A stretch of 64,000 nt of DNA from JAJECS01 sp965262745 (GCA_965262745.1 OZ253558.1:1426001-1490000), one strand, 5' to 3'; numbered from the stretch's first letter, positions 7,653 to 18,084 are shown. Numbers and translations: made by a program. The notes: generated by a model from the letters alone, not told the origin.

Positions 7653-9314
7653 GTGCCTGAATTTGTACTCCGTGAACGTTTGGCCGCGCTCCTGCGAAAC
7701 GCCCTAGCCGCCGCGCTCGCGGGCGGCGACTTGCCGCCGATGCCAGCCGCTCAGATTGGGTTGGACCGTCGGGGAGACGAGCTGGCCGACTACGCCAGCG
7801 CCGACGCCCTGCGTCTGGCGCGCGTGGCCAAGATGGCGCCGCGCGCCATCGCGGAAGCCATTGCCTCGCATATCGCGTCCGATGCGGCAATTGCCGACGT
7901 GACGGTCGCGGGTCCGGGATTCATCAATTTCCGACTCGATGACGAGTGGGTACTGGGACAGATCGAGACGATCATCCGCGCCGGGGCGACCTTCGGGCCG
8001 GCGCCAGTCGCAGATCCTCAACGGGTGCAGGTCGAGTATCTGAGTGCGAATCCCACGGGCCCGCTCACAGTCGGCGCCGGACGCATCGGCGTGGTGGGCG
8101 ACGCCATCGCCCGCATGCTGGCCGCGCGCGGGCATGACGTGACGCGCGAATATTATGTCAATGACGCGGGCCGTCAGATCGAAGTCCTTGGACAGACCGT
8201 CCACCACCACTACGCCGCCGCCCTGGGCGCGAGCCGACCCTTTCCCGAGGACGGCTACCGGGGCGCCTACGCGGCGGAATGGGGCCAGACCATCGCCGCC
8301 GAGGATGGCGAGCGTTGGCTCGACGCCGAAGAACGCGAGGGCGCCGAGGCGTTTGAGTTGCGGTCCATCGCCATCGCGCTGGCCTCGGTCAAGCGCGACC
8401 TAGCCGACCTGGGTATCGACTTCGACGTGTGGTACTCGGAGCGCGAGATGCGAGCCCGCGGCGATGTCGCGGCTGTGCTGCAGACGCTGGCCGACACGGG
8501 ACACGTGACGCACCGCGAGGGCGCCACCTGGTTCGTGGGGGGCGAGGGAACGGATGACCGCGAAAACGTGCTGGTGCGGTCACGCGGGGACCCCACCTAC
8601 TTCGCCACCGACATCGCCTATCACCAGGGCAAGTTCGGCGAGCGCAAATTCGACCTGGTGATCAACATCTGGGGCGCCGACCACCAGGGTCACGTGCCGC
8701 GGATGAAGGCCGCGATGGAGGCGTTGGGCTTTGACCCGTCGCAGCTCGAGATCCTCGTGGCGCAGATGGTCGGGGTGCGCAGCGGCGACGGCTTGGCGCG
8801 CGCCGGCAAGCGCAGCGGCCGCTTCGTGACGCTGCGCGAGGTGCTCGACGAGGTTGGACCCGCCGCCACGCGCTACTTCTTTCTCTCCAAGGCGATCGAC
8901 AGCCAGATGGAATTCGACCTGGAACTCGCCAAGCGTGAGGATCCCGAGAACCCGATCTACTACATCCAGATGGCTCACGCACGCTGCGCGGGCATTCAGC
9001 GGTCGGCGGCGGCGAGCCCCCCGACCGCGCCGCCCGACATCACGCGCCTAGGCGCCCCGGAATCGGCCCTCGTCCGCCAGCTTCTGGCCTATCCGGAGGT
9101 GATGGTCGACGCGGCGGATTCGCGGGAGCCGCACCGCATTGCGCACTACCTGCTGGAGCTGGCCCGGGCCTTCCACTCCTACTACAACGACCACCGCGTG
9201 GTGAGCGACGACGCCGGGCTCACCGCCGCGCGGCTGCAATTGGTCGCGGCCGTGCGGCAGGTGCTGGCGAACGGCCTGGAGCTCCTGGGGATCGAAGCGC
9301 CCGCGCGGATGTAG
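7653..9314 (+). CDS. argS: Arginyl-tRNA synthetase
   Basis: Class I arginyl-tRNA synthetase, 553 aa, GTG start. The N-terminal Add-1 (tRNA D-loop recognition) domain spans about residues 1-110. The catalytic core begins with VEYLSANPTGPL; the HIGH motif is degenerate, reading TVGA at 139-142. The KMSKS-equivalent loop GKRSGRFVTLREVLDEVG and the DALRA-type anticodon domain (AHYLLELARAFHSYYNDHRV) are present. INIWGADHQGHVPRMKAA is the usual second core motif. The gene is preceded by a TATAAT box and followed directly by a 20-bp palindrome facing a convergent gene, so it is probably monocistronic. Confidence 0.93.
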   Translation: MPEFVLRERLAALLRNALAAALAGGDLPPMPAAQIGLDRRGDELADYASADALRLARVAKMAPRAIAEAIASHIASDAAIADVTVAGPGFINFRLDDEWVLGQIETIIRAGATFGPAPVADPQRVQVEYLSANPTGPLTVGAGRIGVVGDAIARMLAARGHDVTREYYVNDAGRQIEVLGQTVHHHYAAALGASRPFPEDGYRGAYAAEWGQTIAAEDGERWLDAEEREGAEAFELRSIAIALASVKRDLADLGIDFDVWYSEREMRARGDVAAVLQTLADTGHVTHREGATWFVGGEGTDDRENVLVRSRGDPTYFATDIAYHQGKFGERKFDLVINIWGADHQGHVPRMKAAMEALGFDPSQLEILVAQMVGVRSGDGLARAGKRSGRFVTLREVLDEVGPAATRYFFLSKAIDSQMEFDLELAKREDPENPIYYIQMAHARCAGIQRSAAASPPTAPPDITRLGAPESALVRQLLAYPEVMVDAADSREPHRIAHYLLELARAFHSYYNDHRVVSDDAGLTAARLQLVAAVRQVLANGLELLGIEAPARM

Positions 9315-9334
9315 GGGCGGTTCGCGAACCGCCC
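9315..9334. repeat. 20-bp perfect palindrome between convergent genes
   Basis: A perfect palindrome (GGGCGGTTCG and its complement) begins at the base after the argS stop and lies 56 bp from the convergent gene at 9390. It may work as a bidirectional terminator. A related but imperfect copy at 33192-33211 suggests a dispersed repeat family. Confidence 0.5.
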
Positions 9335-9389
9335 TCGCCGAGCCCGCTGGACCGCCCCGCAATCGAAGTCGCGGAGTGGATGGATCGAC

Positions 9390-10478
9390 CTACGCGATTG
9401 CCTCGCAGTTGGCCACGGGTACGGTCACCGTGCCTCCCTGCGTCCGCTGCACGCGCACGCACACGGCTGGCGAACCCGAGGGCGCGCGCGCCGCCTCGGG
9501 CGCCGCCCCAACCACGACACCTTCCTCGCCGGCAGCCGGCCCGGCCACGATGCGCACTGGAAGTCCGCTGGCGCAAAGCTCAGCGACGATCTCCTCGGAC
9601 GGCCCCGGTGGAAGCAGCACTTCGGACTCGCCCGGCTGACGACTCCCGACGACGGACACCAGCTCGTCGGCGCTGCCCCGGAATATGCGCTGCAGGGCGC
9701 GCGGCATGCGGGTGTGGCCGAAGCCCTCCGTCAAGAGCGTGGGCACGGGCGGCGTGAGCGGTGCGGAGGGTGGCAACGGCAAGCCGACGATGGTAGGGGC
9801 GAGCGCCAGCTCCGAAAGGGTCTCGTCATCAGCCGATGGAGCGATGACCGCCGCGGCGCGGGCTTCAACGGCGCGCTGCATCCAATCGACGCGCAGCGGG
9901 TCGGGCGTGACGAGAATCTCGCCACCGTCGGCCACGTCCTCCGGCCGATCACCCGACTCGATGACGCGCAAGGGCCCAACGGCGCGCCCGCCCGCGCCCA
10001 GCGCGCCGGCGACGGCCACGCCTCGGCCTTCGATCACGATCGACTCACCAGTGGTGACGCTGATGACGGTCCCAGCAAGACGACAGTGCAGGGCAACCTC
10101 ACGCACCTCGCGCACGAAGACCGCGACGCCGGTGCGCGCGCTGACGCTGGCGAGCATGCCGCGCGCGGGCGCCCGCCACTGCCGCCCAATCCCCATCCGT
10201 CCGGGAGATTCGGCGAGCAACGTATCTTCCTCGACGATTTCGGCGCGGCTCACCTTGAGCAGTCGAGGCACGTCGGCCAGCTGGGCGCCGAGCAATCGCG
10301 GCAAGTCGGCCACCGTCACCCCGGTGCGCATGCGACCGCGACCCCAGACCTGGCCCATGACGACCTCGTCACCCTCACTCACCAGGATGCGGCCCGCGCT
10401 TGGCAAGACGTGCCGCCGGCGGAGATCGCCACTCCGCACGGTTCGCCGAATGACGCCCTCGACGCGCTCAGGCCCCAT
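9390..10478 (-). CDS. MutL-associated protein with barrel-sandwich-like repeats, function unknown
   Basis: Soluble 362-aa protein, start ATG at 10478, overlapping the MutL-like gene by 11 nt. I do not recognise a named family. Residues 10-180 contain Gly/Val-rich strand patterns like those of biotinyl/lipoyl or RnfC-type barrel-sandwich folds (SEGDEVVMGQ, APARGMLASVSARTGVAVFVREV, AGTVISVTTGESIVIEG). Residues 200-290 look like an alpha/beta domain, and the C-terminus (VRVQRTQGGTVTVPVANCEAIA) resembles the KOW-like beta end of other small domains. No signal peptide or membrane segment is seen. The tight coupling implies that it works with the MutL-like ATPase. Confidence 0.6.
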   Translation of the reverse strand: MGPERVEGVIRRTVRSGDLRRRHVLPSAGRILVSEGDEVVMGQVWGRGRMRTGVTVADLPRLLGAQLADVPRLLKVSRAEIVEEDTLLAESPGRMGIGRQWRAPARGMLASVSARTGVAVFVREVREVALHCRLAGTVISVTTGESIVIEGRGVAVAGALGAGGRAVGPLRVIESGDRPEDVADGGEILVTPDPLRVDWMQRAVEARAAAVIAPSADDETLSELALAPTIVGLPLPPSAPLTPPVPTLLTEGFGHTRMPRALQRIFRGSADELVSVVGSRQPGESEVLLPPGPSEEIVAELCASGLPVRIVAGPAAGEEGVVVGAAPEAARAPSGSPAVCVRVQRTQGGTVTVPVANCEAIA

Positions 10479-12261
10479 GAGGCCTCGGCGGCGCGGTCCC
10501 CGTGGCGGCTGGAGGAAAGGCGTCCATCGAGCGCAGCCACTGTTGCAGCCGCGCCTGGCGCTCGTCGGGCTCGTCCGGCCAAACCAGGGGTCGCCCTCGC
10601 GCATCCACGATCAGTCCCACCATGCCGGAGCCGACGTTTGCTTTGAGCCGCGCCGGGCGGCCGTTGCCCAACCCCACGTCGAAGCGCGGCTGCGGCCAAA
10701 TCCGGACCTCGGCCGGCACGCGGGCGTCCCACTGGATCACGTCGAGCGCACCGGCATTGACTTCACGTTCGATCCGAGCGCCCGAGCTCGGCCGAACGTC
10801 CACCAGCACGGCCGGCTCGCCGGCTTTGGCGCGGCCGCGCGGGGCGACGCATACGCCCAACGGCACGAGGGCCGACTCGAAGGCGACACGAGCGCCGGTG
10901 TGGGCCAGCGCGCCTTGCATGGCCAGGCTCGATGCCGGATCGAGCGCCAGTTGCGTGACGCCGACCGGCTCCAGGATGTTCACGAGCAACAACGCGGCCT
11001 GCACCGGCCGTCCGGCGGTGCGCGCAGCGCGTCCCGTGAGGACGGCCAGATCGAGCGCCTCATGGTTCAGTGGGCTCCGGCCGTCTTCCGACGCGCGCAG
11101 GGCCTGGCGCGCCGCGGCCATCCACACGGCATGGGACAGCTGCAGCTCCATCGAGGTGGCGGCAACCGCCGCCGGATGCGCCGAGCGATTCAAGGCGCTG
11201 AGGCGCAAAGCCTGCGGGATGGGCTCTTCAGGCGCCCACTGCGCCACCCGTTCGATCGGTATTTGCAGGGCAATGTGATACGCGCGCGCGATCTCGTGCC
11301 CGTGACCCAGGCCCACGCTCACCGCCGCGCCGCCCTGGTAGCCAACGATCGACACCTGATCGTCATCGAGCGATACCACCGCGACCTCAAGGTCCTGCTG
11401 GGTTGCCAACGCCTGCGCCGCCATACCCAAGGCGGCGGTGGTCGAATAGGCGGGAGCGTCGGCAACCTCCGCCGGCACCCGGCGGCCGGCAAATCGCCGA
11501 GCCTTGACGGTCTGGAGCACGTCGTCAAGCAGCGAATCCGGCTCGGTCATGTCGAGGGGCACGTCCACGCTGCCGCCCTGCACGGATACGGCGTGCACGG
11601 GAAACGCCTGCTCGAGCACGCTGAGGCTCCGCTCATCGAGCTCGCCCCCGTAGAGAATGGCGACCACGGGCACGTAGCTCGCATCGCGGCCGGCCAGACC
11701 GCCGACCAGGAGGTCGGCCATGTAGGCCAAGCCCTGCCCGTCCCGGTCCTCGGTCAGCGCCACCACTACGATGTTGGGCCGTTGCGCTGCAATGACGTCG
11801 ATGGTCGAGGGACCGTCGATGCGGTCCCGGAATTCCCGGACGGCCGTCGTGGCGCGGCCAAGCACGGCGAACTCGCGGTCCGTGAGCGAAGCCTCGAGCG
11901 CTTCGAGATCGCGGGTGACCAGATTGCTGACAACAAAGCACGACGGCCCAGGCGCCAAGCCGCGGCCAACCGCGGCGGCCACCGGCGGCGTGCGCGGCGC
12001 CCCATGCGGCCGCGGGGAGGACTCGGGCAGCGCGTAGTAGGCCCCGGCCAGGGCTTCGGCTTCCGCCGCGGCCCGCTCGAAGCTCGGTGTCAGATCGAAG
12101 TCGGGCGCGTCAAGGGTGCTGGGCGCCGCGGCCACCGTGAGGAGACGGAACGAACCGTCCTGCCGCGCGAACACGCCCATTCGCGTCTCCGCACCGAGCT
12201 CGACCACGGAGACGCGACCGGCAGCGCCCGGCGCCACTGCGCGCTCGTCGCTCAGCTGCAT
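10468..12261 (-). CDS. MutL/GlmL-family actin-like ATPase homologue
   Basis: 597-aa protein resembling the glutamate-mutase-associated MutL (GlmL) family, not DNA-repair MutL. The N-terminus VSVVELGAETRMGVF followed by a GSFRLL strand and APST matches the divergent actin-like phosphate-1 region. A Rossmann-like segment (FVVSNL... DVIAAQRPNIVVVALTEDRDGQ) and the C-terminal NILEPVGVTQLALDPASSLAMQGALA are also family-like. The usual DxGSTxT phosphate loop is weakened to ELGAETR, so ATP hydrolysis is uncertain. No B12-dependent mutase gene is nearby. The overlapping downstream gene suggests a two-protein unit. Confidence 0.65.
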   Translation of the reverse strand: MQLSDERAVAPGAAGRVSVVELGAETRMGVFARQDGSFRLLTVAAAPSTLDAPDFDLTPSFERAAAEAEALAGAYYALPESSPRPHGAPRTPPVAAAVGRGLAPGPSCFVVSNLVTRDLEALEASLTDREFAVLGRATTAVREFRDRIDGPSTIDVIAAQRPNIVVVALTEDRDGQGLAYMADLLVGGLAGRDASYVPVVAILYGGELDERSLSVLEQAFPVHAVSVQGGSVDVPLDMTEPDSLLDDVLQTVKARRFAGRRVPAEVADAPAYSTTAALGMAAQALATQQDLEVAVVSLDDDQVSIVGYQGGAAVSVGLGHGHEIARAYHIALQIPIERVAQWAPEEPIPQALRLSALNRSAHPAAVAATSMELQLSHAVWMAAARQALRASEDGRSPLNHEALDLAVLTGRAARTAGRPVQAALLLVNILEPVGVTQLALDPASSLAMQGALAHTGARVAFESALVPLGVCVAPRGRAKAGEPAVLVDVRPSSGARIEREVNAGALDVIQWDARVPAEVRIWPQPRFDVGLGNGRPARLKANVGSGMVGLIVDARGRPLVWPDEPDERQARLQQWLRSMDAFPPAATGTAPPRPHGA

Positions 12262-12387
12262 GGGGCGAGCGTAGCAATTGCCGGAGCAAACCTCCGCACG
12301 TTGTTCAAATCGGGAATCGGCGGCGTGGGAGTCCTACCATGAAGGGCAGGCATCAGCGGCACGGCACAGAGCGCACAGGGTTCGACC

Positions 12388-13107
12388 ATGAAGTCGATTT
12401 CGTTCCAGTGGACCGAAGAAGTGTCGCCCTGGGAGGCGGAAACCGTCGTCTCCACGGTGGCGCACATCCAAGAGATCATGCTCGTGCTCGGCCAGCGGGC
12501 CGGCTTGGGCCTGTCGCGAGGACAGCTTCGGCCATTGGGCACGTGGGTGATTTCCGGGGTGCCTCGCGGGTCGCCGTACTGGAGCACAAGCTGGTACGTC
12601 CAAGAAAGCCTTGACCGGGATTCGGGGCAAATCTACGCGCCGAAGTTCATCAACGTGGTGCGTCACGAGCCGTGGCAGCAGATCGGGCCCCACTATGACG
12701 TGGCGATCGTGCACCCCGATCTCCTGGATGCGCCCGAGCGCAATGCCGGCGGAACCAGCGATCCCCACGTGCTCGCGGCGGTCGAGCCGAATCTCGCCGC
12801 CGTGCTCTCCATGCACCGTCTGCGGCGCATTCCCGACCACGACGATCGCCGGATGGCCGTGCGCCGGCTCGCGACGCGGAGCTTCGGCCAAGTGCTCGAC
12901 CTGCCCGGCGTGAAACGCACCCAGGCCGTCGATCTGGTGCATGGCCGCCGCGTATGCACCAACGTCTGCGTCATGCGGGCGGCGCCGCGCCCCGAGGACA
13001 TCCTGGAGCTGGCGCGCCAAGAGCACAGATCACGCGCCGTGTTCTGCCGCGACTGCACCAACGACCTGCTCGATCAAGTGGTGGCTACGCACTTTTCGCA
13101 GAACTGA
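12388..13107 (+). CDS. Archaemetzincin-like protein lacking the HExxH motif
   Basis: 239-aa protein whose C-terminal half follows the archaemetzincin (AMZ) pattern: LSMHRLRRIPD, then the position of the catalytic helix, then a four-Cys structural zinc site with Cys190, Cys194-Val-Met, Cys220 and Cys223 (FCRDC). Where AMZ proteases have HELGHxxGL the sequence reads RSFGQVLDL (164-172), so all three catalytic zinc ligands and the general base appear lost, and about 15 extra residues precede the Cys site. It is therefore likely a non-proteolytic homologue, for example a binding protein. It is a single gene, divergent from the MutL-like gene and convergent with the Dam-type methylase. Confidence 0.6.
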   Translation: MKSISFQWTEEVSPWEAETVVSTVAHIQEIMLVLGQRAGLGLSRGQLRPLGTWVISGVPRGSPYWSTSWYVQESLDRDSGQIYAPKFINVVRHEPWQQIGPHYDVAIVHPDLLDAPERNAGGTSDPHVLAAVEPNLAAVLSMHRLRRIPDHDDRRMAVRRLATRSFGQVLDLPGVKRTQAVDLVHGRRVCTNVCVMRAAPRPEDILELARQEHRSRAVFCRDCTNDLLDQVVATHFSQN

Positions 13108-13172
13108 CCGCCAAGCAACACGGGTCGTTCCCCGGTCGCCCAAGCTGCCCGGTGACTCAGGCTGCCCGGTGG

Positions 13173-13194
13173 CCCAGGCTGCGCGCAGCCTGGG
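13173..13194. repeat. 22-bp perfect palindrome between convergent genes
   Basis: A perfect 22-bp palindrome with core AGGCTGCGCGCAGCCT (13176-13191) lies between the AMZ-like gene and the convergent Dam-type gene. It is preceded by two tandem GCTGCCCGGTG units. Related copies occur at 17022-17043 and 18268-18283. It may act as a bidirectional transcription end. Confidence 0.5.
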
Positions 13195-13199
13195 AGGGC

Positions 13200-14186
13200 T
13201 CATCCCCGCGCCCGCGGATCAACAGGCCTCGATGCCACGCTGCGCTTGGAGTGCCAAAGAGCCTGACGCACCGCGCGTTGGGGCCGCCGCAATCGCACGG
13301 GAGGCCGGGGCAGATTCCCGGCGACACCCGGCGACGCGCTAGTAATCACCAACTCCCCAACCCGGTCATGGTGCGTGTTCTTCATCGTCACCTGGACAGC
13401 GTGAAGCTGGTGACGGCCGACCAGGGCCGCGATTTCGGGGGCGTGGTCGTACGTCAGCATGAAATCGGTCGCGGTATCGGCCAGCAGTTGGAACAGCCGT
13501 GGATGATCGATCTGGTGGTGGGTATAGAGCCGCCGGCCGGCCCGCTTGCCGCCCGCCGTATAGGGCGGATCGGCGAAGACCACGGAGCCCGGCGTCCCGG
13601 CAAACTTTTCGAGCAATCGCATGCCATCGGTTTCGCGGAAATCGATCCTGTCGCTGTGCTCGTTGATCTCGCGCAGGCGGGCCACGATGGTTTCCGGATA
13701 CCAGCGGGACGCGAGCCCCTTGCCGCTCTCGCCGGCGCGGCTCAGCGACGCGCCGGGGGCCAGAATGCCGCCGCGGCGGGTGCGGTTGAGCACCAGCGTG
13801 CGGAACCCGCGTTCCAGCGTCTCGTCCGGCTGCGAGTTCGCCAGCGCTTCCACAGCCTGGCGCGTGGGCTCGAACCCGCGGACCAGCTCGCACAGGTCAG
13901 AGTTGTGGTCCAGCGCAGCGCGCCAGAAGGCCGCCACGTCGGCGTCAAGCTCGGCCAGCAGACAGCGATCGACCAAGTCCTCCATGACGGCGGTGAGCGA
14001 GACGATGGCGCCGCCGCCGAACGGTTCGATCAGCAAACTCGGCTTCCGGTCGAGACCCCCAAGCCAGGCGCGGATGTGCGGGATCAGCCAGGTCTTGCCG
14101 CCCGGATAGCGCAACGGGCTGCGTTGCGGAACCGACGCGACATTGGCGGCGGGGATCGGGGAATGCGGGAACTCGATCGTGGACAC
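13200..14186 (-). CDS. D12-class DNA adenine-N6 methyltransferase (Dam-like)
   Basis: 328-aa Dam/D12-class enzyme that would methylate adenine in a short DNA site using SAM. Motifs: SPLRYPGGKTWLIPHI (motif X), LIEPFGGGAIVSL (motif I, SAM binding), catalytic FADPPY (motif IV), and TYDHAPEI/ELVITS at the end. No restriction gene is adjacent, so it is an orphan methylase, co-transcribed with uvrB (5-nt gap). After ELVITS, where the family normally ends, a 45-residue Arg/Pro-rich tail reads up to the palindromic repeat, which looks like a lost stop codon. GTG start. Confidence 0.85.
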   Translation of the reverse strand: MSTIEFPHSPIPAANVASVPQRSPLRYPGGKTWLIPHIRAWLGGLDRKPSLLIEPFGGGAIVSLTAVMEDLVDRCLLAELDADVAAFWRAALDHNSDLCELVRGFEPTRQAVEALANSQPDETLERGFRTLVLNRTRRGGILAPGASLSRAGESGKGLASRWYPETIVARLREINEHSDRIDFRETDGMRLLEKFAGTPGSVVFADPPYTAGGKRAGRRLYTHHQIDHPRLFQLLADTATDFMLTYDHAPEIAALVGRHQLHAVQVTMKNTHHDRVGELVITSASPGVAGNLPRPPVRLRRPQRAVRQALWHSKRSVASRPVDPRARG

Positions 14187-14191
14187 CGGAG

Positions 14192-16231
<2,040 letters not shown>

Positions 16232-16286
16232 AGGCGATTCTAGGCCGCGAACCTATCATCGCGTCACTCGCGCGGGACGGCTGGCT

Positions 16287-16901
16287 GTGAATCGCAAACA
16301 CGAGCGCCGGCGACTGCCCGTGCTGCTGATCGTCAACGGATATCCGGCGTCGGGCAAAACCACGCTCGCGCGGGCGCTGTCGCGCGAGTTGAACTGGCCG
16401 GTAGTGACGAAGGACGTCATCAAGGAGCAGTTGTTCGACCGGCTGGGAGCGACCAACTACCAGGACTCGAAACGCCTAGGCATCGCCGCGATCGAAGTGA
16501 TGTTCATGGTGGCCGGCGAGCTGCTGGCTGTTGGGACGTCGGCAATCATCGAATCGCCGCTGATCCCGTCGTATGACGACGCCCGCGTCCGCGCACTGGA
16601 ACGCGAGACCGGCTGCCTGACGGTTCAGGTCGTACTCACAGGCGATCCCGACGTGCTCTTTGAGCGCTACCGGACGCGCGCCGAGCGCGGTGAGCGGCAC
16701 CCGAGCCACTTCGACCATGATCGCCTGGCGGACATGCACGCGATGCTGCACGCGCCGTTCGAGCCGCTCGCAGTCTCCGGCGAGACGCTCACATTCGACA
16801 CGTCGAGCCTCTCAGACGCGGCGATTGGCGAGATGATGCGGCGGACTATCGCGGTTATCCGCGAGCTCTCCGTCACGTCCGGTCGACAAGCAACCGCTTA
16901 A
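16287..16901 (+). CDS. P-loop kinase-like ATPase (AAA_33 type)
   Basis: Small nucleotide-binding protein (204 aa from the GTG at 16287). Walker A NGYPASGKTT lies at residues 17-26 and DVIKEQLFDRLG is the lid-side motif typical of zeta-toxin/AAA_33-type small-molecule kinases. A second Arg-rich region (FERYRTRAERGERHPSHFD) fits the phosphate-binding lid. Its substrate is unknown. A longer reading frame starts at 16215 but would overlap uvrB divergently, so the GTG just before the conserved core is preferred. A degraded copy of its 5' end is found at 18185-18263. Confidence 0.7.
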   Translation: MNRKHERRRLPVLLIVNGYPASGKTTLARALSRELNWPVVTKDVIKEQLFDRLGATNYQDSKRLGIAAIEVMFMVAGELLAVGTSAIIESPLIPSYDDARVRALERETGCLTVQVVLTGDPDVLFERYRTRAERGERHPSHFDHDRLADMHAMLHAPFEPLAVSGETLTFDTSSLSDAAIGEMMRRTIAVIRELSVTSGRQATA

Positions 16902-17021
16902 CGGCGCCGTAGGGGCTGCCGGAATTTTCTTTCGTTACCGCATCAACTACCCGAACACGCAAGCGGCTCGCGGCCCAAGGTCGGCAACCGCGTCCGGCGC
17001 AGCCACCGCATTGTCCGGTGG

Positions 17022-17043
17022 CCCGCGCTGCGTGCAGCGTGGG
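17022..17043. repeat. Palindromic repeat copy between convergent genes
   Basis: A 22-nt hairpin (arms CCCGCGCTGC and GCAGCGTGGG, one G-U pair) lies between the kinase gene and the convergent regulator. It is preceded by the same CCGGTGG as the copy at 13173-13194, so both belong to one family and share a tail-to-tail location. Confidence 0.5.
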
Positions 17044-17070
17044 ATCAGCCTCGTAGCGCGAACCAGTGGG

Positions 17071-17385
17071 CTAGCCATGCAGTTTCCCGTTCAGCGCCCT
17101 CTCCAGATTCGCCAGATAGTCAGCGTAGGCGCGGCAGCCCGTCGCGGTCGCCTGCACCCATGTGCGCGGCTTGGCTCCCAGGAATTCCTTGGTGATAGCG
17201 AGATAGTCGGCGTCTTCGAGCTTTCGCAGATGGATGGTCAGGTTGCCGCCCGTCAGGTTGAGCGTCTGCTGAATGAATCCGTACGCGAGCCGATCCGTTT
17301 CGGGCTGCATGACCAGCAGCGTCATGATTCGCAGGCGGGTCGACTGATGGATGGTCTCGTTGAGGACGATGGCCTCGTCGGTCAA
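17071..17385 (-). CDS. Winged-helix transcriptional regulator (MarR/ArsR-like)
   Basis: 104-aa DNA-binding protein consisting almost only of a winged helix: helices around STRLRIMTLLVM, recognition helix GGNLTIHLRKLEDADYL, and wing KEFLGAKPRTWVQATATG. This matches the small 'winged helix DNA-binding' family found beside membrane proteins. The TTG start overlaps the stop of the upstream membrane-protein gene by 4 nt (TTGA), so the two are translated together. The palindromes at 18060-18080 upstream of the operon are the obvious candidate operator, implying autoregulation. Confidence 0.8.
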   Translation of the reverse strand: MTDEAIVLNETIHQSTRLRIMTLLVMQPETDRLAYGFIQQTLNLTGGNLTIHLRKLEDADYLAITKEFLGAKPRTWVQATATGCRAYADYLANLERALNGKLHG

Positions 17386-18038
17386 AGGACGCCGCTCCTG
17401 CGTACCCCCACCGCGCCCAGCGCGACCACGATCAGCATCGCCACCCCCGACACCGCCAGCGCCGCGTCGCCCACGAGATAGCTGGGTACGTAGAACGCCG
17501 CCGCGAATCCTGCGCCCACAGCCGCTATCACGGGGCGGTGCATGATGCCGAACAAGACATGACCAAGTGCCACGATGCCCACCGTGACCCGCGGTATGGC
17601 GTCACCGGCGTCCCCTGACGTCCACAAGCCCGCGGCCGCCGGCAGCAGGAATGCCGCGGCCAACACCGCGAGCCAGAAAAGAAATACCCGGATGCCAGCG
17701 CTGCGAGCGGCTTGGCCGGCCGCGTTCTCCCTGCCCGCGCGGTGACCGATGAGGGCGCTGCCGAGCATCCCAACCGCCGCCAGGCCGCCCCACAGCGGCC
17801 CGGGAAACCATGGGCTCCGCGTCGCAAAGTCGGACGCCAGGGTCGCGATGGCGTACTGCGAGAAGTAGCCCAGGGAAACGATGGCGCCCCAAAGGAGCAA
17901 TATCGTCGCCGTCCCCGCCACATACATCGAACTCCGTGCCCGGTCCAGCGTCGCGTGCACGGCGCTCCAACTCTCATCAGGAGTGAGCGCGTCCGTCTGG
18001 TGTCCTGAGCCTTGCATTGCGTGCCTGCCTGTCGTCAT
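17382..18038 (-). CDS. Integral membrane protein, partner of winged-helix regulator
   Basis: Membrane protein of 218 aa from the ATG at 18038 (an ATG at 18017 is also possible). About six hydrophobic segments are visible, including VAGTATILLLWGAIVSLGYF, GGLAAVGMLGSALIG, VFLFWLAVLAAAFLLPAAAG, VGIVALGHVLFGIM and VSGVAMLIVVALGAVGV. A soluble N-terminal stretch of about 40 residues precedes them. No family function is known to me. The 4-nt overlap with the regulator gene and the AT-rich palindromes upstream suggest a small self-regulated unit. Confidence 0.65.
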   Translation of the reverse strand: MTTGRHAMQGSGHQTDALTPDESWSAVHATLDRARSSMYVAGTATILLLWGAIVSLGYFSQYAIATLASDFATRSPWFPGPLWGGLAAVGMLGSALIGHRAGRENAAGQAARSAGIRVFLFWLAVLAAAFLLPAAAGLWTSGDAGDAIPRVTVGIVALGHVLFGIMHRPVIAAVGAGFAAAFYVPSYLVGDAALAVSGVAMLIVVALGAVGVRRSGVL

Positions 18039-18059
18039 GGGGTCGCCGGGCGGCCTTTG

Positions 18060-18084
18060 GTTTGTGTCACAAACTAGTTTATGT
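18060..18084 (-). promoter_or_regulatory. Overlapping palindromes, putative operator of the regulator operon
   Basis: A perfect 15-nt inverted repeat GTTTGTGTCACAAAC (18060-18074) overlaps a perfect 10-nt palindrome AAACTAGTTT (18071-18080). The half-site GTTTRTGT recurs at 18060-18067 and 18077-18084 (17-bp period). The stretch is strikingly AT-rich and sits 22 bp upstream of the membrane-protein start, where a repressor would act. Confidence 0.5.

Noticed and set aside
9685..12342. An 885-codon open frame on the plus strand
   Set aside because: It is antisense to the MutL-like gene and its companion, is Arg/Pro/Ser-rich and has no recognisable motif; a GC-rich shadow frame.
13141..13200. 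Possible CRISPR-like short tandem units (GCTGCCCGGTG)
   Set aside because: Only two adjacent units and a palindrome, no spacers and no cas genes.
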